64,000 bases of DNA from Bedellia somnulentella (GCA_963576735.1 OY755177.1:15872001-15936000), one strand, 5' to 3'. Positions 11,977-23,098 are shown, numbered from the stretch's first letter. A program made the numbers and translations. Notes: generated by a model not told the origin, from the sequence alone.

Positions 11977-12174
11977 TTACGTGGGAGGTGGACACCTCAC
12001 TAGGGTGGAGGTGGCGAATTGGTTGAAGTTCTTGTCGGTGAGCGGGATGCGGTCGTCGTACAGCGTCGGCGCCTGCAGGATGATGCCGGCCGTGCCCACC
12101 AGCACCGCCAGAGTGAATATCCACAGAAATAAACGGTCTAGCACCATCGCTACGTACTTCCAATCTTCTTTCAC
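11977..12174 (-). CDS. nAChR alpha subunit, terminal exon (TM4)
   Basis: Sixty-five codons plus stop TAA (11977-11979). The exon starts right after TTTTCTTCAG at phase 0 with [18 protein letters not shown], the hallmark pre-TM4/TM4 block of insect nicotinic acetylcholine receptor subunits, followed by [15 protein letters not shown] and a short extracellular tail that includes TLYDDRIPL and ends in CPPPT. TM4 anchors the subunit in the postsynaptic membrane of cholinergic neurons. The [11 protein letters not shown] form is alpha-type rather than beta1. Codon choice is GC-rich against AT-rich introns. The preceding exon joins seamlessly (EESTK|VKEDW). The subtype within the alpha1-4/8 group is not resolved. 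Confidence 0.93.
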   Translation of the reverse strand: MKEDWKYVAMVLDRLFLWIFTLAVLVGTAGIILQAPTLYDDRIPLTDKNFNQFATSTLVRCPPPT

Positions 12175-12511
12175 CTGAAGAAAATACAAGTATGATTAAA
12201 CTCATGGTAAAAATGTATAGTTTTAATAGATGACTAAAGTGGTAGTATGTTGTCACAGTGTATATTCTTTTATTTTAATCATGCTCAGTACATATAGATG
12301 TTATCTATCCACCGTTTGATAGCTACTCATAGATATATAATATATTTTTCTGCAAACAGGCTTCCGGTAGCTTCTCTCTATATATACAATTATAAAATAG
12401 TCGAAAAGCAAAGCGACTTATAGCTGTTTACTTTTCATATCTAAAATAGTATCCATAAAATTTATAAAACAACCATACCACAACCTACAAAAATATAATT
12501 ATCAACATTAC

Positions 12512-12776
12512 CTTAGTACTCTCTTCAATCATCCTCGTGTGCTCTGCAATGAACCTTACACAGAAGCAAGTCCGATGCAGGTGCGGCGGGCAGGCGGGGT
12601 GCGGCGCGGGGGGCGCGGGCAGCGGCGGCGTGAGCGGGGGGGAGCACGCCTCGTCCGACCCGTGCACGATGCAGCTGCCGCCGAAACGACTGCTGTCGCC
12701 CATTCTGGAATTGCCGAAAGTGAACGTTTTAGACACCCTTGGTAAAACCTTGTATGGGTGAAGAGCTGAGGGCATA
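12512..12776 (-). CDS. nAChR alpha subunit, exon for the M3-M4 loop end
   Basis: The minus-strand exon of 265 bp ends with RFIAEHTRMIEESTK at donor AAG|GTAATG (phase 0), which is the conserved amphipathic segment just before TM4 in insect alpha subunits. Upstream it contains YKVLPRVSKTFTFGNSRM and a proline-rich stretch (SPPLTPPLPAPPAP). To match the phase 2 of the previous exon the acceptor must be ...GTGCAGAG|T; a second AG three bases earlier in register (GTGCAG|AGT) would give phase 0 and not join. The acceptor lies inside the terminal repeat of the MITE at 12776-13056. The central part is very GC-rich, so overlapping frames here are shadows. The loop is cytoplasmic and usually the most variable region of the subunit. 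Confidence 0.85.
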
Positions 12777-13056
12777 CTCTGCACATCGAGAATGATAATT
12801 AGCATACTTATCTCTTCTACTCATAATAACATTTATTTCTTTCTCCCTCGCACGATCGAATATTTGGATTTTGACATTTTGATATGTATAGAATAATATA
12901 ATTATTGGCGCTTTCGATGAAACCAACGACATCTACGGAGGTGTCGTTGGATTCGTCGAATATCAACATGTATTCTCGTGTAAGGGAGAAAGAAATAAAT
13001 TTTAATATGGGTTAGAAGATATAAGTATGCCTATTATCATTCTCGATGTGCAGAGT
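12776..13056. mobile_element. Snap-back MITE abutting a receptor exon
   Basis: Long imperfect terminal inverted repeats: ACTCTGCACATCGAGAATG at 12776 and its complement ending at 13056. Matching continues inward for about 80 bases on each side (AATGATAAT, CATACTTAT, TTATTTCTTTCTCCCT), and a central ACCAACGACA/TGTCGTTGG stem lies near 12920-12955. Its left terminus is exactly the start of the receptor exon 12512-12776. No target duplication could be identified with certainty. Confidence 0.75.
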
Positions 13057-13468
13057 TGACCCTCTGAAGCTAGTGGCTTTTACGATTTTTTGAACAGACA
13101 GGATGATAACAAAGCTTTCGGGGCCGCAGTTTCGTATTTTAATTTTACAACTTTATCCTAATGCCCTATGATGATGATTTGAAATGTTTTCTACTTTCAA
13201 GGCTTTTGCTGGCTATACTTGCGACATATTTTATGATGATGTGGTGACCAAAATTCTGTGTTAGAAAGATATTTAAAGAAATGTAAGTGAATTATAGATT
13301 CTAATTCTGGCTAGTTTACTCAGGGATTTTTACTGTAAACCAAATTAATTGTAAACCATTACACAGAATCCATCTTATATTCAACTGCAAAGACTTAATA
13401 GTTTCACAATTAAAATCCCATGAAGTCCCGACAATGAGAAACAAAGACATCATTAAAAAAATCCATAC
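13057..13468. other. Receptor intron, no other feature
   Basis: Minus-strand intron between the two loop exons. No repeat was recognised outside the MITE. Confidence 0.5.
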
Positions 13469-13657
13469 CCAGAGTTCAAATAAGTAGTATGCGTAAGATC
13501 TTCCTTAGACGGCGTCCGAGTGAGCGGTCTGGGCGGCGCGGTGGGCGGCCACACGCCGGGCGCGCAGCAGTCGTCCTCCGCCGCCAGCCGGTACGGGTAC
13601 AGCGGTCGCGCCGCGCCGCCGCACCGGACCACCACGCCGCACGGGGCGTAGCGCGAC
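13469..13657 (-). CDS. nAChR alpha subunit, M3-M4 loop exon
   Basis: The exon of 189 bp starts after TTTGCATTGCAG at phase 2 (AG|G) and ends TCTGG|GTATGG at phase 2. It encodes SRYAPCGVVVRCGG, an APGVWPPTAPP proline-rich stretch, and TRTPSKEDLTHTTY. The phase matches the donor of the TM3 exon exactly (TACAG|GTCGGT, giving FETYR-SRYAP). It is markedly GC-rich compared with the flanking introns. The sequence is cytoplasmic and not diagnostic alone; the assignment rests on phase, codon bias and position. An additional unrecognised small exon between it and 12776 cannot be ruled out. Confidence 0.75.
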
Positions 13658-14039
13658 CTGCAATGCAAACGTATATGTTTAATACAACTGATTATTAAGG
13701 GACGTTTATTCAACTGAATTATGAAAAACCGTTACGTATGCCTTCATGCCAAAGGTTCAAGTTCTTTAAGAATCGATGTGGCAATAAAACCAAACTCTCC
13801 AAATAATGGTGTGACGAGGTATAATTCTGCAGACTTTAAGTGGTGTGGTAGTATACCACCAAGGCAGGTCTGTGTTTGAAACGCGATTTAAAACCGTAAA
13901 CTCGATATATTAATTGTAAATGTGGTTGAACTGGTACTACAAATAGGGTGATACAAAACCACCAAATCCCAACATCAAGTCTGCATAAAAGTGCTCCTGA
14001 ATAGAAAATAAATGTGTTTTGTTATTATTTAAGAAGAGT

Positions 14040-14420
14040 GATGGTAAGAAATTAAGAACTATAGACGTCAACTGCTGGAAAAAGGCCTCCCCAAAGATCT
14101 CCACAAAAACCAACTTCTGCAACTTTTTGGACTATATCAGTAACCCCCGGTTCTTCTACGGTTCTGAAGAAGCTCACTGTTATAGGACACATCTCTGTGC
14201 TGTTAATACTGGCTGGCAACGCAGATTGGTGAAAGACCTTGTCTTTACTACAGAATTTTGGAGGAGAAGATATGGCGCAGTTTCCCGAATACTGCCCATG
14301 CGAGCTTGCTCTACCTAACCCAGTTGTTTGTCCCCCAGGTATATATGTATTGGTCAACAACTTCGAGTGTAGAGCCTCCGAGATCGACAAGAGTGACAAT
14401 TCAGCATGATCTTCGTCTGG
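14040..14420. repeat. Probable LINE-derived segment
   Basis: The phrase CAACTGCTGGA...GGCCTCCCCAAAGATCTCCAC resembles a tract (TCCACTGCTGGACATAGGCCTC...) that I know as very common in lepidopteran LINE 3' regions. A similar, more degraded tract is at 35850-35930. The open frames across it are not convincing. Confidence 0.4.
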
Positions 14421-14712
14421 TCCATATTTATTTCAAGACCCACTGTGTCAGACGCTCTTCTGAGGTCATTAAACATTTTTCCCAGTTTTCGTTGTTTCAG
14501 CTATAGCTTTATTTAAAAAAAATCAGGATGATTCACGATAATATAAAACTCACTCGTATGATTGCACTCGTTTGCTGAAAATAGACAAAGCTCCGAAAAA
14601 TGACATAATATTGCTTTATGTAATACAATCGTCACTCACTAGTGGGATTAAGTACTTTTTTCTTGACTTATTTCCTTTGCCTTAACGTATGCAACCTTCT
14701 TTTCATTAATTA

Positions 14713-14834
14713 ACATACATACATATACTCACGGCTATAACTCCCTAGAAGGGGTAGCCAGAGCTAACGAATTAGAAATTCCTCACCCACCGGAAGAAAA
14801 GGGGTAGTGCTATTCTAAGCCGACACTACACAGC
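14713..14834 (-). repeat. SINE family 2 with internal deletion
   Basis: Both ends are intact (tail ACATACATACATATACTCACGG; head GCCGACACTACACAGC), but the middle, including the B-box-like region, is deleted at CCTCACCCACCGG. Confidence 0.85.
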
Positions 14835-16274
14835 AAACATAACGTCTACAATTATTCAATATCAATAATGAATGCAAACGACCTCACTAAGTACCCACTA
14901 ATTAAGGCTTTATTAATATACGAGTGTTGTTCAAGAAAGCTTTCATTCACAAACAACACAAACCGCTGGTTTAATTAAATGGAGTAATCCATTTTAAAGA
15001 CCACAAATAGATGGAAGCAAATTTAATTATTAAGTAAAACCTGTTTTTAATTGTTTTAATTATTTATACATATTTTTTACGCTTATTTATATAGATTTTT
15101 GTTTGTTATTGATTGTGGTAAAAGTTTTAACAATGGTTTTATTTTATAAAATCCTCTTTGTTATTTACACTGCAATAATATACATGTACTTTATTTTACA
15201 TTAACATAAGTACAAGGAAGCAGTAATTCAGTAACAGTGCAATAAGGCTTACTGCCGTTGACAACAACTGTTAGCATGACATGTAACGATCATGTATGTA
15301 CATCATACATACATAATGCAATGCATAACATGTAAAACATTGAATAAATTTTATTTATCATCAACTAGGCTAAATTTAGATAAAATCCTTAAAAGATATA
15401 TTAAAATGGTATACCAAAACTACTCATAAAATGTTGAAGCGCAAAACTTTATCTAACACGCGATGTGATGAGCGAGTTTCGGCTTTCCAAACAAAATGAA
15501 TATTCAGCACGCAGTATGATGTCGGCTCTATACAGTTTATAGAGCGCTAATGAGTATCGGCAATGCGCCGACGCTAACTCAACATTTTACATCGTCATTA
15601 TAACCAACTTTTACGAATTAGAGAACTGCCAGTTTAATTCAAACAAATTTTATGTGGAGCGATTCAATTTATATAACTTTTAATTAGTTTGGCGGGACAA
15701 ATCGAAAAGTAATTGGCCAGAACGTATTAACGAGGAACAAGTTGGCAAAAGTTTAGATTTCGATCTTTAGATCTTTCTAACAAAAGTGATGCGTAAAATT
15801 TAATCTTGTTAAATATGATATTGCCGTGGTTTTTGCCTTTTTCCAAAAAGCCTTGATGATTAGTGAGTAGGCGGATGTAATATGAAAACTGTTGTGATTA
15901 AACCATGTAAAATACATGTTTTAAAATATAAACCTCTGGAATTTAATGAAAACCGTGAACCGCAAACAGATCTCATATACCCGGGCCGTACATGTTCCGG
16001 GATAATGTCGGGATCCCGGGAAAGTTTCCCGGCGAACCTACTAATGGGTATTTAACTTTGGCCACTGAATTTGAGGACACGGTTGCTTGTGTTTTACACA
16101 TGTGTGTAGTCGGACCCTCTATTCGTCTATTTGATGAAACCAAGTATTAGTTTACTTTATGATGTATGTGATTTAGTTCTCAGGTTATTTGGTCAGTCTA
16201 TTTTTAAACGTAATCTGCAGTAAATTTTTGTTCCTATACTATAAATACTTTACACTACCGTCTTTTAAAATTGC
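14835..16274. other. Intronic sequence, no feature
   Basis: AT-rich intron DNA. A cluster of short GC palindromes (CCCGGG, GGGATCCCGGG, CCCGGGAAAGTTTCCCGG) lies at 15980-16032, with no other structure recognised. Confidence 0.4.
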
Positions 16275-16505
16275 ACACTCACGCCTATAAATCCCTAGAA
16301 GGGGTCACCAGAGCTTCAGAATAAGAAAACCCTCAGCCATTTTTGGAAATTGAGTGGGGCAAAGATTGTAAAATAATGGCTGCTGGTGATGAGTCTCCAA
16401 CCGTATCGCCCAACAACTTGTTTAAAAGTACCAATTCTCTTAGTTCCCACTTAAGAACGCCCAAGGTTAAATAGGCTAGTGCTATTTTAAGCCAACACTA
16501 CACAG
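16275..16505 (-). repeat. SINE family 2, diverged
   Basis: Recognisable along its length (CACTCACGCCTATAAATCCC ... GCCAACACTACACAGC) with many substitutions. Confidence 0.8.
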
Positions 16506-16754
16506 CTAATATGTATATATGCGTTAAATTATAATTACGAGTAACAATAAATATAAATTTTCCAGTGAATTTATTATGTATTTGCGCAGTTCTCCACCAA
16601 ATGTTAAATTGTACCACGTAGGTCACATCGCTCAAACAGGACACTGAATGAATTAGAACGCAATTACCGTTCCGTGGACATCTGATTCGGAAGCCAGTCT
16701 GCCAGTTGATGTATTTTGGACGTTTCGGCTCGTGTGATGATTTGTTGGTATTAC

Positions 16755-16991
16755 GTATATATACTCACGGCTATAAATCCCTTTACGGGGTAGCCAGAGC
16801 TTTAGAATTTGAAATTCCTCAGCCACTTTTGGTTTGATTTGGGAAAAGATGGCAATAATAAATATTTTTGGTGACGGGTCTCCAACCACATCGCTCAAAA
16901 ATCACTTAAAAAGCCCCTATACCCTTAGTCACCTCTTACGATCACCCACGGGTAGAAATGGGGTAGTGTTATTCTAAGCAATCTACACGGC
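16755..16991 (-). repeat. SINE family 2, diverged
   Basis: TATACTCACGGCTATAAATC ... TCTACACGGC. A 250-bp interval separates it from the previous copy in the same orientation. Confidence 0.8.
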
Positions 16992-17057
16992 AATTGATAT
17001 AACGTAATTAACAAATAATGGTGGCATAATAATTAAAGTTTTAATGCTGTAAATCTT

Positions 17058-17090
17058 CCGAATAAAATAAAATAAAATAAAATAAAATAA
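17058..17090. repeat. (AAAAT)n microsatellite
   Basis: Five-base AAAAT units repeated about six times. Confidence 0.8.
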
Positions 17091-18423
17091 TAAATAATTA
17101 CTAAACTAGCAGATAATAATATAATGGATTAAATTGTCATGTTAGAGGATAGAGAAATGTGCTTATGTAGTTTTTATCTCAACGATAATTAGGTACCTAT
17201 ATATTAATTTATTACAGCCCCGAAAAGAATTCCTACCATCCAATATAAAAATACATATTATTGATAGTCCTTATATTACTGTTCAAAAGATAAAAAGGCG
17301 CCATTGATAGTCCAACGAAATAATAATAAAGAGGCGTACACATATATGAGAAATTAATTAATCTAAAGGAATCTAGATAATTTTGTTACAATCGTGGTAA
17401 TTTACGATCAATATATATCTAAATAGCTTTATGTCTCCTGTTTACCTACTTAAATTTGAAATTGAAATTGAATTGTGAGTTAGTACATAAAGCATGATAT
17501 TTAGATTTAAAATGTACACTGACCTACTATTATAAATATTACGTGGGCAGCTACCGTTTACCTTATTGGAACATAATTCAATTCAATGAGCAACTAATCT
17601 GAAATCATATTGCTACTAAAAATATAGCTTTTTAGACATAAAACATAAACGCTATTAGATAAATGTGTAATTACCAATCAGTTACACAAACACATAAATT
17701 TAAAAGTATGTTGAAATGTAATAAAATAATAAGATAATGTAACAGACATAAACAAGTTTACATAATAACTGGAATATACGAGGGCGGGTCAATAAGTCCG
17801 TGACTTTTTGAATTTCTGACCTCTTTACTGAAACAGCAACACTGGCACAGGCATCTGTCAGTTGACTCCTGTCTAAATTTTAACTTGCTGCGTCAGTTAG
17901 TTTGTGTTTGACAGCTATTTTTATAAGACTACAGATCCACAATTATAACTTGGCCGGCGGCGACTCTGGTCTGGTACTACTGTCGCCATTTTGAAATTTC
18001 GGCCTGTCATTGTCAGTTAGTTCTTAACTAAATAAAAATTATAGGGTGACCTACGTATATAATAAATTATCACTTTCATTAATATTTTTTTGTAGTGGAA
18101 ACTTTTTTTCAAAAACAATTATTTTTATGATGCATCTTTGTTTATTGATAAACGCTTTTATTTCCAGTATTCAATATAAAAATTCATGAAAATTATTATT
18201 TATATTGTTAAATTTTATCTAAGTAGGCTAACACCGTCCGAAAAGTTGTGCGCGCATCGATAGTCATGCGGTGCGGGTTACGGGAAGTTGGGAAATGCTC
18301 CTGAATAAGATTTCACTACGTATACACTGATGCGTGGGTTCTAATCCTAATGCGGGGATGTACCAATGTGTCATTTCTTAAGTCATAACTGTCTGACATA
18401 TATATAAAAATACAAGGCAAATA

Positions 18424-18635
18424 CGACGTGATAGCTTAATGGGTAGAACACCGGTTAAGGTGCAAGCGACTCACTAGTCTTCAAATCCCGAATCGGGCCT
18501 ACACCAATTTGTCTTTTCTAAAGTCATATGTGTGGTTAATTTATCACGGTTGTTAACGGTGAGGAAACCCACATGGCTGAGTTGTACTTAGTCGTGTGAC
18601 AGTGTATTCGTGGAAAACGGCGATAGTCCTGCCGA
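18424..18635 (+). repeat. SINE family 1, 3' truncated
   Basis: A-box GTGATAGCTTAATGGG and B-box region TCTTCAAATCCCG, then the body to GGCGATAGTCCTGCC. The hairpin 3' end and tail are missing; the tRNA-like unit starts directly after it. Confidence 0.8.
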
Positions 18636-19014
18636 AACATCTTTTATTTATGAGTAATAATCCCCACATGAGGAATTCATGTCAAAAAACATTAAATTAT
18701 GTGATAGTTAGGCGTTTCCAACATTTGCATTCTATCTGAAAAGGTAGACAAGTGGCCGTCCGAATTAGTTAAAATTCGGAGGTAGGAAACGCAAACACTA
18801 CTTGAACGTGTAAAAAAGAAACAAAGGATAGAGAAATTTCGCGCTGGATGCCAACTGACACTGTAGCTCAGTTGGCAGAGCGACGGGGGCGTATACCCGA
18901 AGGTCGCGGGTTCGAACCCCGCCAGTGTCGAAATTTTTCTTTCCTTTAATAACATCTTTTATTTATGAGTAATAATCCCCACATGAGGAATTCATGTCAA
19001 AAAACATTAAATTA
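18636..19014 (+). repeat. tRNA-centred repeat unit with direct repeats at both ends
   Basis: A 64-bp sequence (AACATCTTTTATTTATGAG...AACATTAAATTA) occurs at about 18638-18701 and again at 18951-19014. Between them is a ~250-bp body (GTTAGGCGTTTCCAACATT..., GGAAACGCAAACACTAC...) and the cloverleaf at 18857-18929. The layout suggests one full unit plus part of the next of a tandemly repeated element. Confidence 0.7.
18857..18929 (+). tRNA. tRNA-like cloverleaf (probably not a working tRNA)
   Basis: A 73-nt sequence with a 7-bp acceptor stem (GACACTG/CAGTGTC), D stem GCTC/GAGC and T stem GCGGG/CCCGC around TTCGAAC. The anticodon arm is irregular: 4 bp CGGG/CCCG around an 8-base loop without the invariant U33. 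Internal A and B boxes are good. No genuine isotype can be named. It sits in the middle of a repeat unit, so I consider it repeat-borne. Confidence 0.5.
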
Positions 19015-19257
19015 TACATACATATACTCAAGGCTGTAAATCCCTAGAAGGGGTAGCCCGAGCTAAGGAACTAGAAACTCCTCAGCCACTTTCGGAAAGT
19101 TGAGTGGGGTAAAGATGTTAAAATAAAGGTTATTGTTAATGGGTCCCCAACCGCTTCGCCCAAAAACCTCTTAAAAGCCCCAATACCGTTAGTCGCCTCT
19201 TATGTACACCCACCGGCAGAAATGGGGTAGTGCTATTTAAAGCCGACACTACACAGC
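19014..19257 (-). repeat. SINE family 2
   Basis: Full-length: tail ACATACATATACTCAAGG, head GCCGACACTACACAGC. Confidence 0.85.
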
Positions 19258-19460
19258 AACTAGTTATTAATTAAATGAATATTATATAAATTGTTTTATT
19301 AAGACATTTCAATACATAATAAATTAGCCTGTATGATGTAAAGTTATTTCCCTTATAATGGTTATTTTTTATTTGCTGGCAATACTAATATCGATGACAG
19401 CGACAGCCCTTACCGGCCAAGAAAAGATTGTGGATATGTATTTACAAATTTGAGGAGTAA

Positions 19461-19613
19461 ATGGAAAAAAGTGAATTTCGTGTGCTTATTAAGCATTATT
19501 TCTTGCGAAAAAAAACCATGACCGAGACCAAGGCTAAGCTTGATAAATACTATGAGGACTCTGCACCATCGATTTCAATGGTAAAAAAGTGGTTTACTGA
19601 ATTTCGTTGTGGC
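19461..19613 (+). pseudogene. mariner transposase, N-terminal part
   Basis: The frame starts at ATG 19461 with MEKSEFRVLIKHYFLRKKTM and runs through a helix-turn-helix segment (DKYYEDSAPSISMVKKWFTEF), the DNA-binding paired-like half of a mariner transposase. It breaks at RCG, where the P-like element inserts, and resumes at 23180. With the downstream part it would make a D,D34D enzyme, which excises and inserts the element at TA sites. The copy is dead because of the insertion, stops and frameshifts. Confidence 0.88.
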
Positions 19614-19671
19614 CAAAGACTTTAAACTTATATATTCATAGACAGGACATATTACACTTAGTTTGTACGCT

Positions 19672-20335
19672 AAGAATAGAATAGAATAGAAAACTCTTTA
19701 TTGTACATCAAATATGGAAAAACAATTACAAATACACAGAATGAATTAACAAAAGTACAATTGGCGGTCTTATCACTAAAAGCGATCTCTTCCAGACAAC
19801 CTTTGAATGGAGAGGTCAATAAATTAGAGTCATGTGAGATAGATGTACAACAACATGGTGAAACTGATGACTATGCGTTAATCTGCTTAAACAATACAAC
19901 AATCCAGTCATACTTAAATCTAGTTATAAAATAATAAACTATTAACAAACATATAAATACTATGATACAATAAATTAAAACTACATACAAATATTATGAT
20001 ACATATTTTTATTTATATACTTAATATATATAATTTAATTTGCAACAGTATTATAGCGTTTCAGTGAGGTAGTGCTTTTTTACCATATCCTTAAAAATAG
20101 ATTGGGATTTAGCCTGACGAATCTCTACCGGAAGTGCGTTCCACAATTGAACAGCCTGCACAGTGAAGGAGGAGCCATAGTAATTGGTTGAATGGGAGGG
20201 AATGCTTAATAGAAGATTATGTTCAGAACGTAGATTAAGATCGTGGGAAGAGGAGAGAAATTGAAAACGTTCTTTTAGATAGAAAGGGGTGGCAGGATTG
20301 AATAAACTAAGACTTGTTACATTTAGGTAACAAGT
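19672..20335 (-). mobile_element. Non-LTR retrotransposon (CR1/Jockey-like) 3' fragment
   Basis: The minus strand ends with a short frame, QLWNALPVEIRQAKSQSIFK followed by KHYLTETL and a stop (about 20165-20055). This is the typical C-terminus of CR1/Jockey-like reverse transcriptases (NSLP..IR.A.S...FK..L...). A 3' UTR follows and the tail is TTCTATTCTATTCTA at 19674-19690. TTAGTTTGT on both sides is a possible target duplication. A fragment of the same 3' UTR is at 38160-38265. Confidence 0.75.
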
Positions 20336-20413
20336 CGTTTAGTTTGTGGTAAGTCGTCCGCGAGGAAGTACGTCATAGGCAACATCAATTAAATTATTGA
20401 AAGAAAAACGAAT

Positions 20414-21700
20414 ATGCCGAAGTGCGCGTTACGTCGTTGTAAATCCAAATATGGAGTGCAAGCAGAAGAACAAATCAGTTTATTTTCGTAACTATTTATA
20501 TTTTTAATCATTTATTTTAAGTGTTTCATTTTATATTTCTTAGAAATTACTAGAATATATTTTGTAATTTAAAACAGCGCCATCTATTGTCGAGTAGATT
20601 CACTAATTCGGTAAAGTTAATTCAGAGGTGTCAAACCTTTAGCTAATAGCTCCTGTGGTCAAGCGAGAGTCGAGCGAGCGACGCCAAGCTAACACTTTTT
20701 CATATTAAAAAAAAACCTGTGACTTAAACATTTTTAAACTTGTTCAGTTCGTGAATCAATCTAACTTAACTCCCGTAAATGTAAAAAAAGTCAGTTGTTC
20801 CAAAGTTCGTCATTTTTTCAAGTAAACTATGTATTAATGTAGCGGTATTTACAGCCTGTCGTTTAGTTGAATGCGATTTTCAGAGCAACGCAATTTCGAA
20901 TGACTGATAAACGCTACGATCGTTTTAAACTGAACGATCCGCGTTGCTTGTTCCGCGTGTCGCTATACTTAAAAAGCTAATTCTTGTAGGTTTCATAAAG
21001 AAATTTGTTTAATATGGTAGTATAGATGTATTTAGTATACCTACTTGCATTTTGATGAACCAGCCAAATGTTTACTACCCCTGCTCAGCAGTGTAAGAAT
21101 AGGGATGGGAATATTATTTAATTTGGGTTGTTGCATTTCTACTGTATTTTAAAATTTGCAATGTAATTTAAAATTTAGGTATAAGTTTAAATAACTGAAT
21201 TGATGTTTAAATAAAAAAATATAACGTTTTTCATTTAAATATTGTTTGATTATTCTACTGTCTATACAGAACATAAGACTATGACGAATTTGCAATAACC
21301 AAAATAATCCACTCCTTAAAATTATAGTTGTGACGAATTTATTTACACATAGAATTTTGTGGGACGAATTTAATTTGTGATGAATTAACAACAACCCTTT
21401 AATTTTAAGTCAATGAGGTACTTTTATGGCGTTAAGTCATAGACAATGTGTTTCTGTTATTGTAGATTTTCACCAAAGAGTAGCGAAACTCGCGAAAGTT
21501 GGATAAAATATGTTCAGAGACAGCGTAGAGAGGATGATTGGCTTCCCTCAACGGCATCAAAACTATGCTCAAAGCATTTTAAAATTACTGATATATACCT
21601 ATCTTGGAAAAACTGGTCGTGTTGTTTTAAAAAAAGGATCAGTACCTTATGCGACACAAGAAGTAAGAACTACATATTTTAATAAGATTAAGTTGAACTA
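20414..21700 (+). pseudogene. P-like transposase, THAP DNA-binding domain
   Basis: Exon 1 (20414-20487) begins MPKCALRRCKSKYGVQAEEQ, the N-terminal C-x4-C part of a THAP zinc finger. A donor TC|GTAACT and an acceptor ATTGTAG|A at 21465/21466 restore frame as ISLFSFSPKSSETRESWIKY, and the domain continues with DWLPSTASKLCSKHF, completing the C2CH ligands. A frameshift near 21605 is needed to read on as LGKTGRVVLKKGSVPYAT. THAP domains bind the transposon ends. Intron 20488-21465 looks intact although the gene is broken. Confidence 0.8.
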
Positions 21701-21754
21701 ACAATATGTATACCAAAGATTTTTCTGGCTTCAGCGAATTTCAGTTTTTCAATA

Positions 21755-22419
21755 TTGACGTGTTCTTCAATAGACACAATTAATCATACTTGTAAATTAA
21801 AGGACGTTGATGATAGTTACCTAGATGAAACCCTTCAAAAAGAATTTCAAACAGATTTCGTTGTAATTGAAAATTGCCAATTACTTAGTACTATTTTAAA
21901 CGAATCTTCGTTATCCGTTGGTGCACAACAAACTGTAGGGTACATATCTGGTTACGTATCACGACTATTGAGCAAAAAAATTAAATGTGAAATTTGTGTT
22001 TCAAGTTTCTAATTTTTTCCGATAAAAAATTAGGTTTTCATAAACTGATCAGTATAAAGGATATGGGTGGACTCTGCTTTTCCACTAAAAGTGTTTTTGA
22101 ATTGTGCAAAGCAACGGAAATGTTAATAAGAAAACTTTGTAATGAAAACGATGGAAAAGGAATTTCTTCGAAGCACAATATTCAATTTATAATAAATAAA
22201 GTGTTGAAAGAAATTATTAATTCGAAAGTTTTCGAAGGCCTTATTCTTCATTCACTCGAAAGTCCTGCCATGCTCAATCATAGATTACATTTGATACGAG
22301 CGGTCATTGAATCGTACGCAAATATTAAACTTCGTTATATAGCAAAATTGGACCCTGGTGTTCACATCCAGTCCAAAAGACAAAAATTAACAAAACTTAT
22401 TTTATTTCAAGGGACTTGA
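21755..22419 (+). pseudogene. P-like (THAP9-type) transposase, C-terminal part
   Basis: Two overlapping frames (21755-22012 and 21994-22419) form one broken C-terminal region. VGYISGYVSRLLSKKIKCEIC matches the G(Y/F)V..KL.KK.KC..C signature of P-element/THAP9 transposases and is followed by a helical GLCFSTKSVFELCKATE region. A frameshift near 22005 separates the halves. Compared with a full P-type transposase, most of the middle with the GTP-binding and catalytic parts is missing, so an internal deletion is likely. Confidence 0.75.
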
Positions 22420-22440
22420 TTGCATTGAATCAAGTCCCTT
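22409..22440 (+). repeat. 13-bp perfect hairpin
   Basis: AAGGGACTTGATT and its complement are separated by 6 bases, overlapping the stop of the transposase fragment. It could be a subterminal repeat of the P-like element or a terminator-like structure; its role is unknown. Confidence 0.6.
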
Positions 22441-22743
22441 AAAAAAGTTTTGTTAAATTCCTTTGCCATCGTTTTATTTTATTAGTAAGTTATAGTTTTA
22501 ATTTGGTAAAATTTGTGTTAATGTAAAGTTAAATATAAAAATATAAAAAAAATACTTTTTTTTACCAACTTCAACAAGTTCTTTAAAAAAATTAGATAAC
22601 CATGGACATCACTAGCATTTCTAGTACCTTAATACAACTAACGCCATCGAACATACAAAAGCTTAATTATTTCATATATTGGAAAAATGCAAAAATGCAT
22701 AAGTTATTCCAGTTGACGTTAGATGGCGTTTTTCTTTCCAAGA

Positions 22744-23098
22744 CACACCGAACACCCGCCCGAAAAACAGAAGGGCGTGAGTTCCATTCCTGGGTCGGGC
22801 CTACACCAATTTGTCTTTTCTAAAGTCATATGTGTGGTTAATTTATCATGGTTGTTAACGGTGAGGGAAAACATCGTGAGGAAACCCACATGGCTGAGTT
22901 GAACTTAGTCATGTGACAGTGTATTCGTACAAAACGGCGATAGGCCTGCCCCCTATCACGTGAGTACACTGTCTAAGCAAAACGTGGGTACCTTCTCTGA
23001 ACACTAGATGGCGCTGCCATGTGAGTTCAGAAGTATTGGTACCTCTGCCAACCCCTTCGGGGATAAACGGCGTGAACGTTTATGTTATGTATGTTATG
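22744..23098 (+). repeat. SINE family 1 with 13-bp target duplication
   Basis: Flanked by TTTCTTTCCAAGA at 22731-22743 and 23099-23111. The 3' end is complete (CTCTGCCAACCCCTTCGGGG ... GGCGTGAACGTTTATGTTATG). The 5' A/B-box head is replaced by an unrelated GC-rich stretch (ACACCGAACACCCGCCCG), so it is a chimeric or 5'-altered copy. Confidence 0.85.

Larger units (their letters stand above)
17932..19438. mobile_element. TA-flanked non-autonomous element nested in the mariner 5' region
   Basis: Imperfect terminal inverted repeats start CAGATCCACAAT and (right end, complement) CATATCCACAAT, both followed a few bases later by CTTGGCCGG. TA flanks on both sides (17930-17931, 19439-19440). It carries a family-1 SINE, a tRNA-like unit and a family-2 SINE, leaving about 750 bp of its own sequence without a coding frame. 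It sits between the mariner 5' terminal repeat and the transposase ATG. Confidence 0.7.

Noticed and set aside
12537..12786. Several GC-rich frames on both strands over the receptor loop exon
   Set aside because: Shadows of the real exon; only one frame has the RFIAEHTRMIEESTK block and phase-correct splice sites.
13489..13698. Plus-strand arginine-rich frame
   Set aside because: Complement of the GC-rich loop exon 13469-13657; no splice or family support.
14052..14399. 115-residue minus-strand frame
   Set aside because: Runs across a probable LINE-derived tract, no domain recognised, and competing frames of similar length exist on the other strand.
15980..16032. GC-rich CCCGGG palindromes as a regulatory site
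   Set aside because: Isolated short palindromes in an intron without further support; chance or simple-sequence origin cannot be excluded.
18692..18955. Minus-strand frame containing AGFEPATFGYTPPSLCQL (again at 49976-50224)
   Set aside because: This peptide is a translation of the tRNA-like cloverleaf and its flanks; such frames recur wherever the repeat does and are a known source of false protein predictions.
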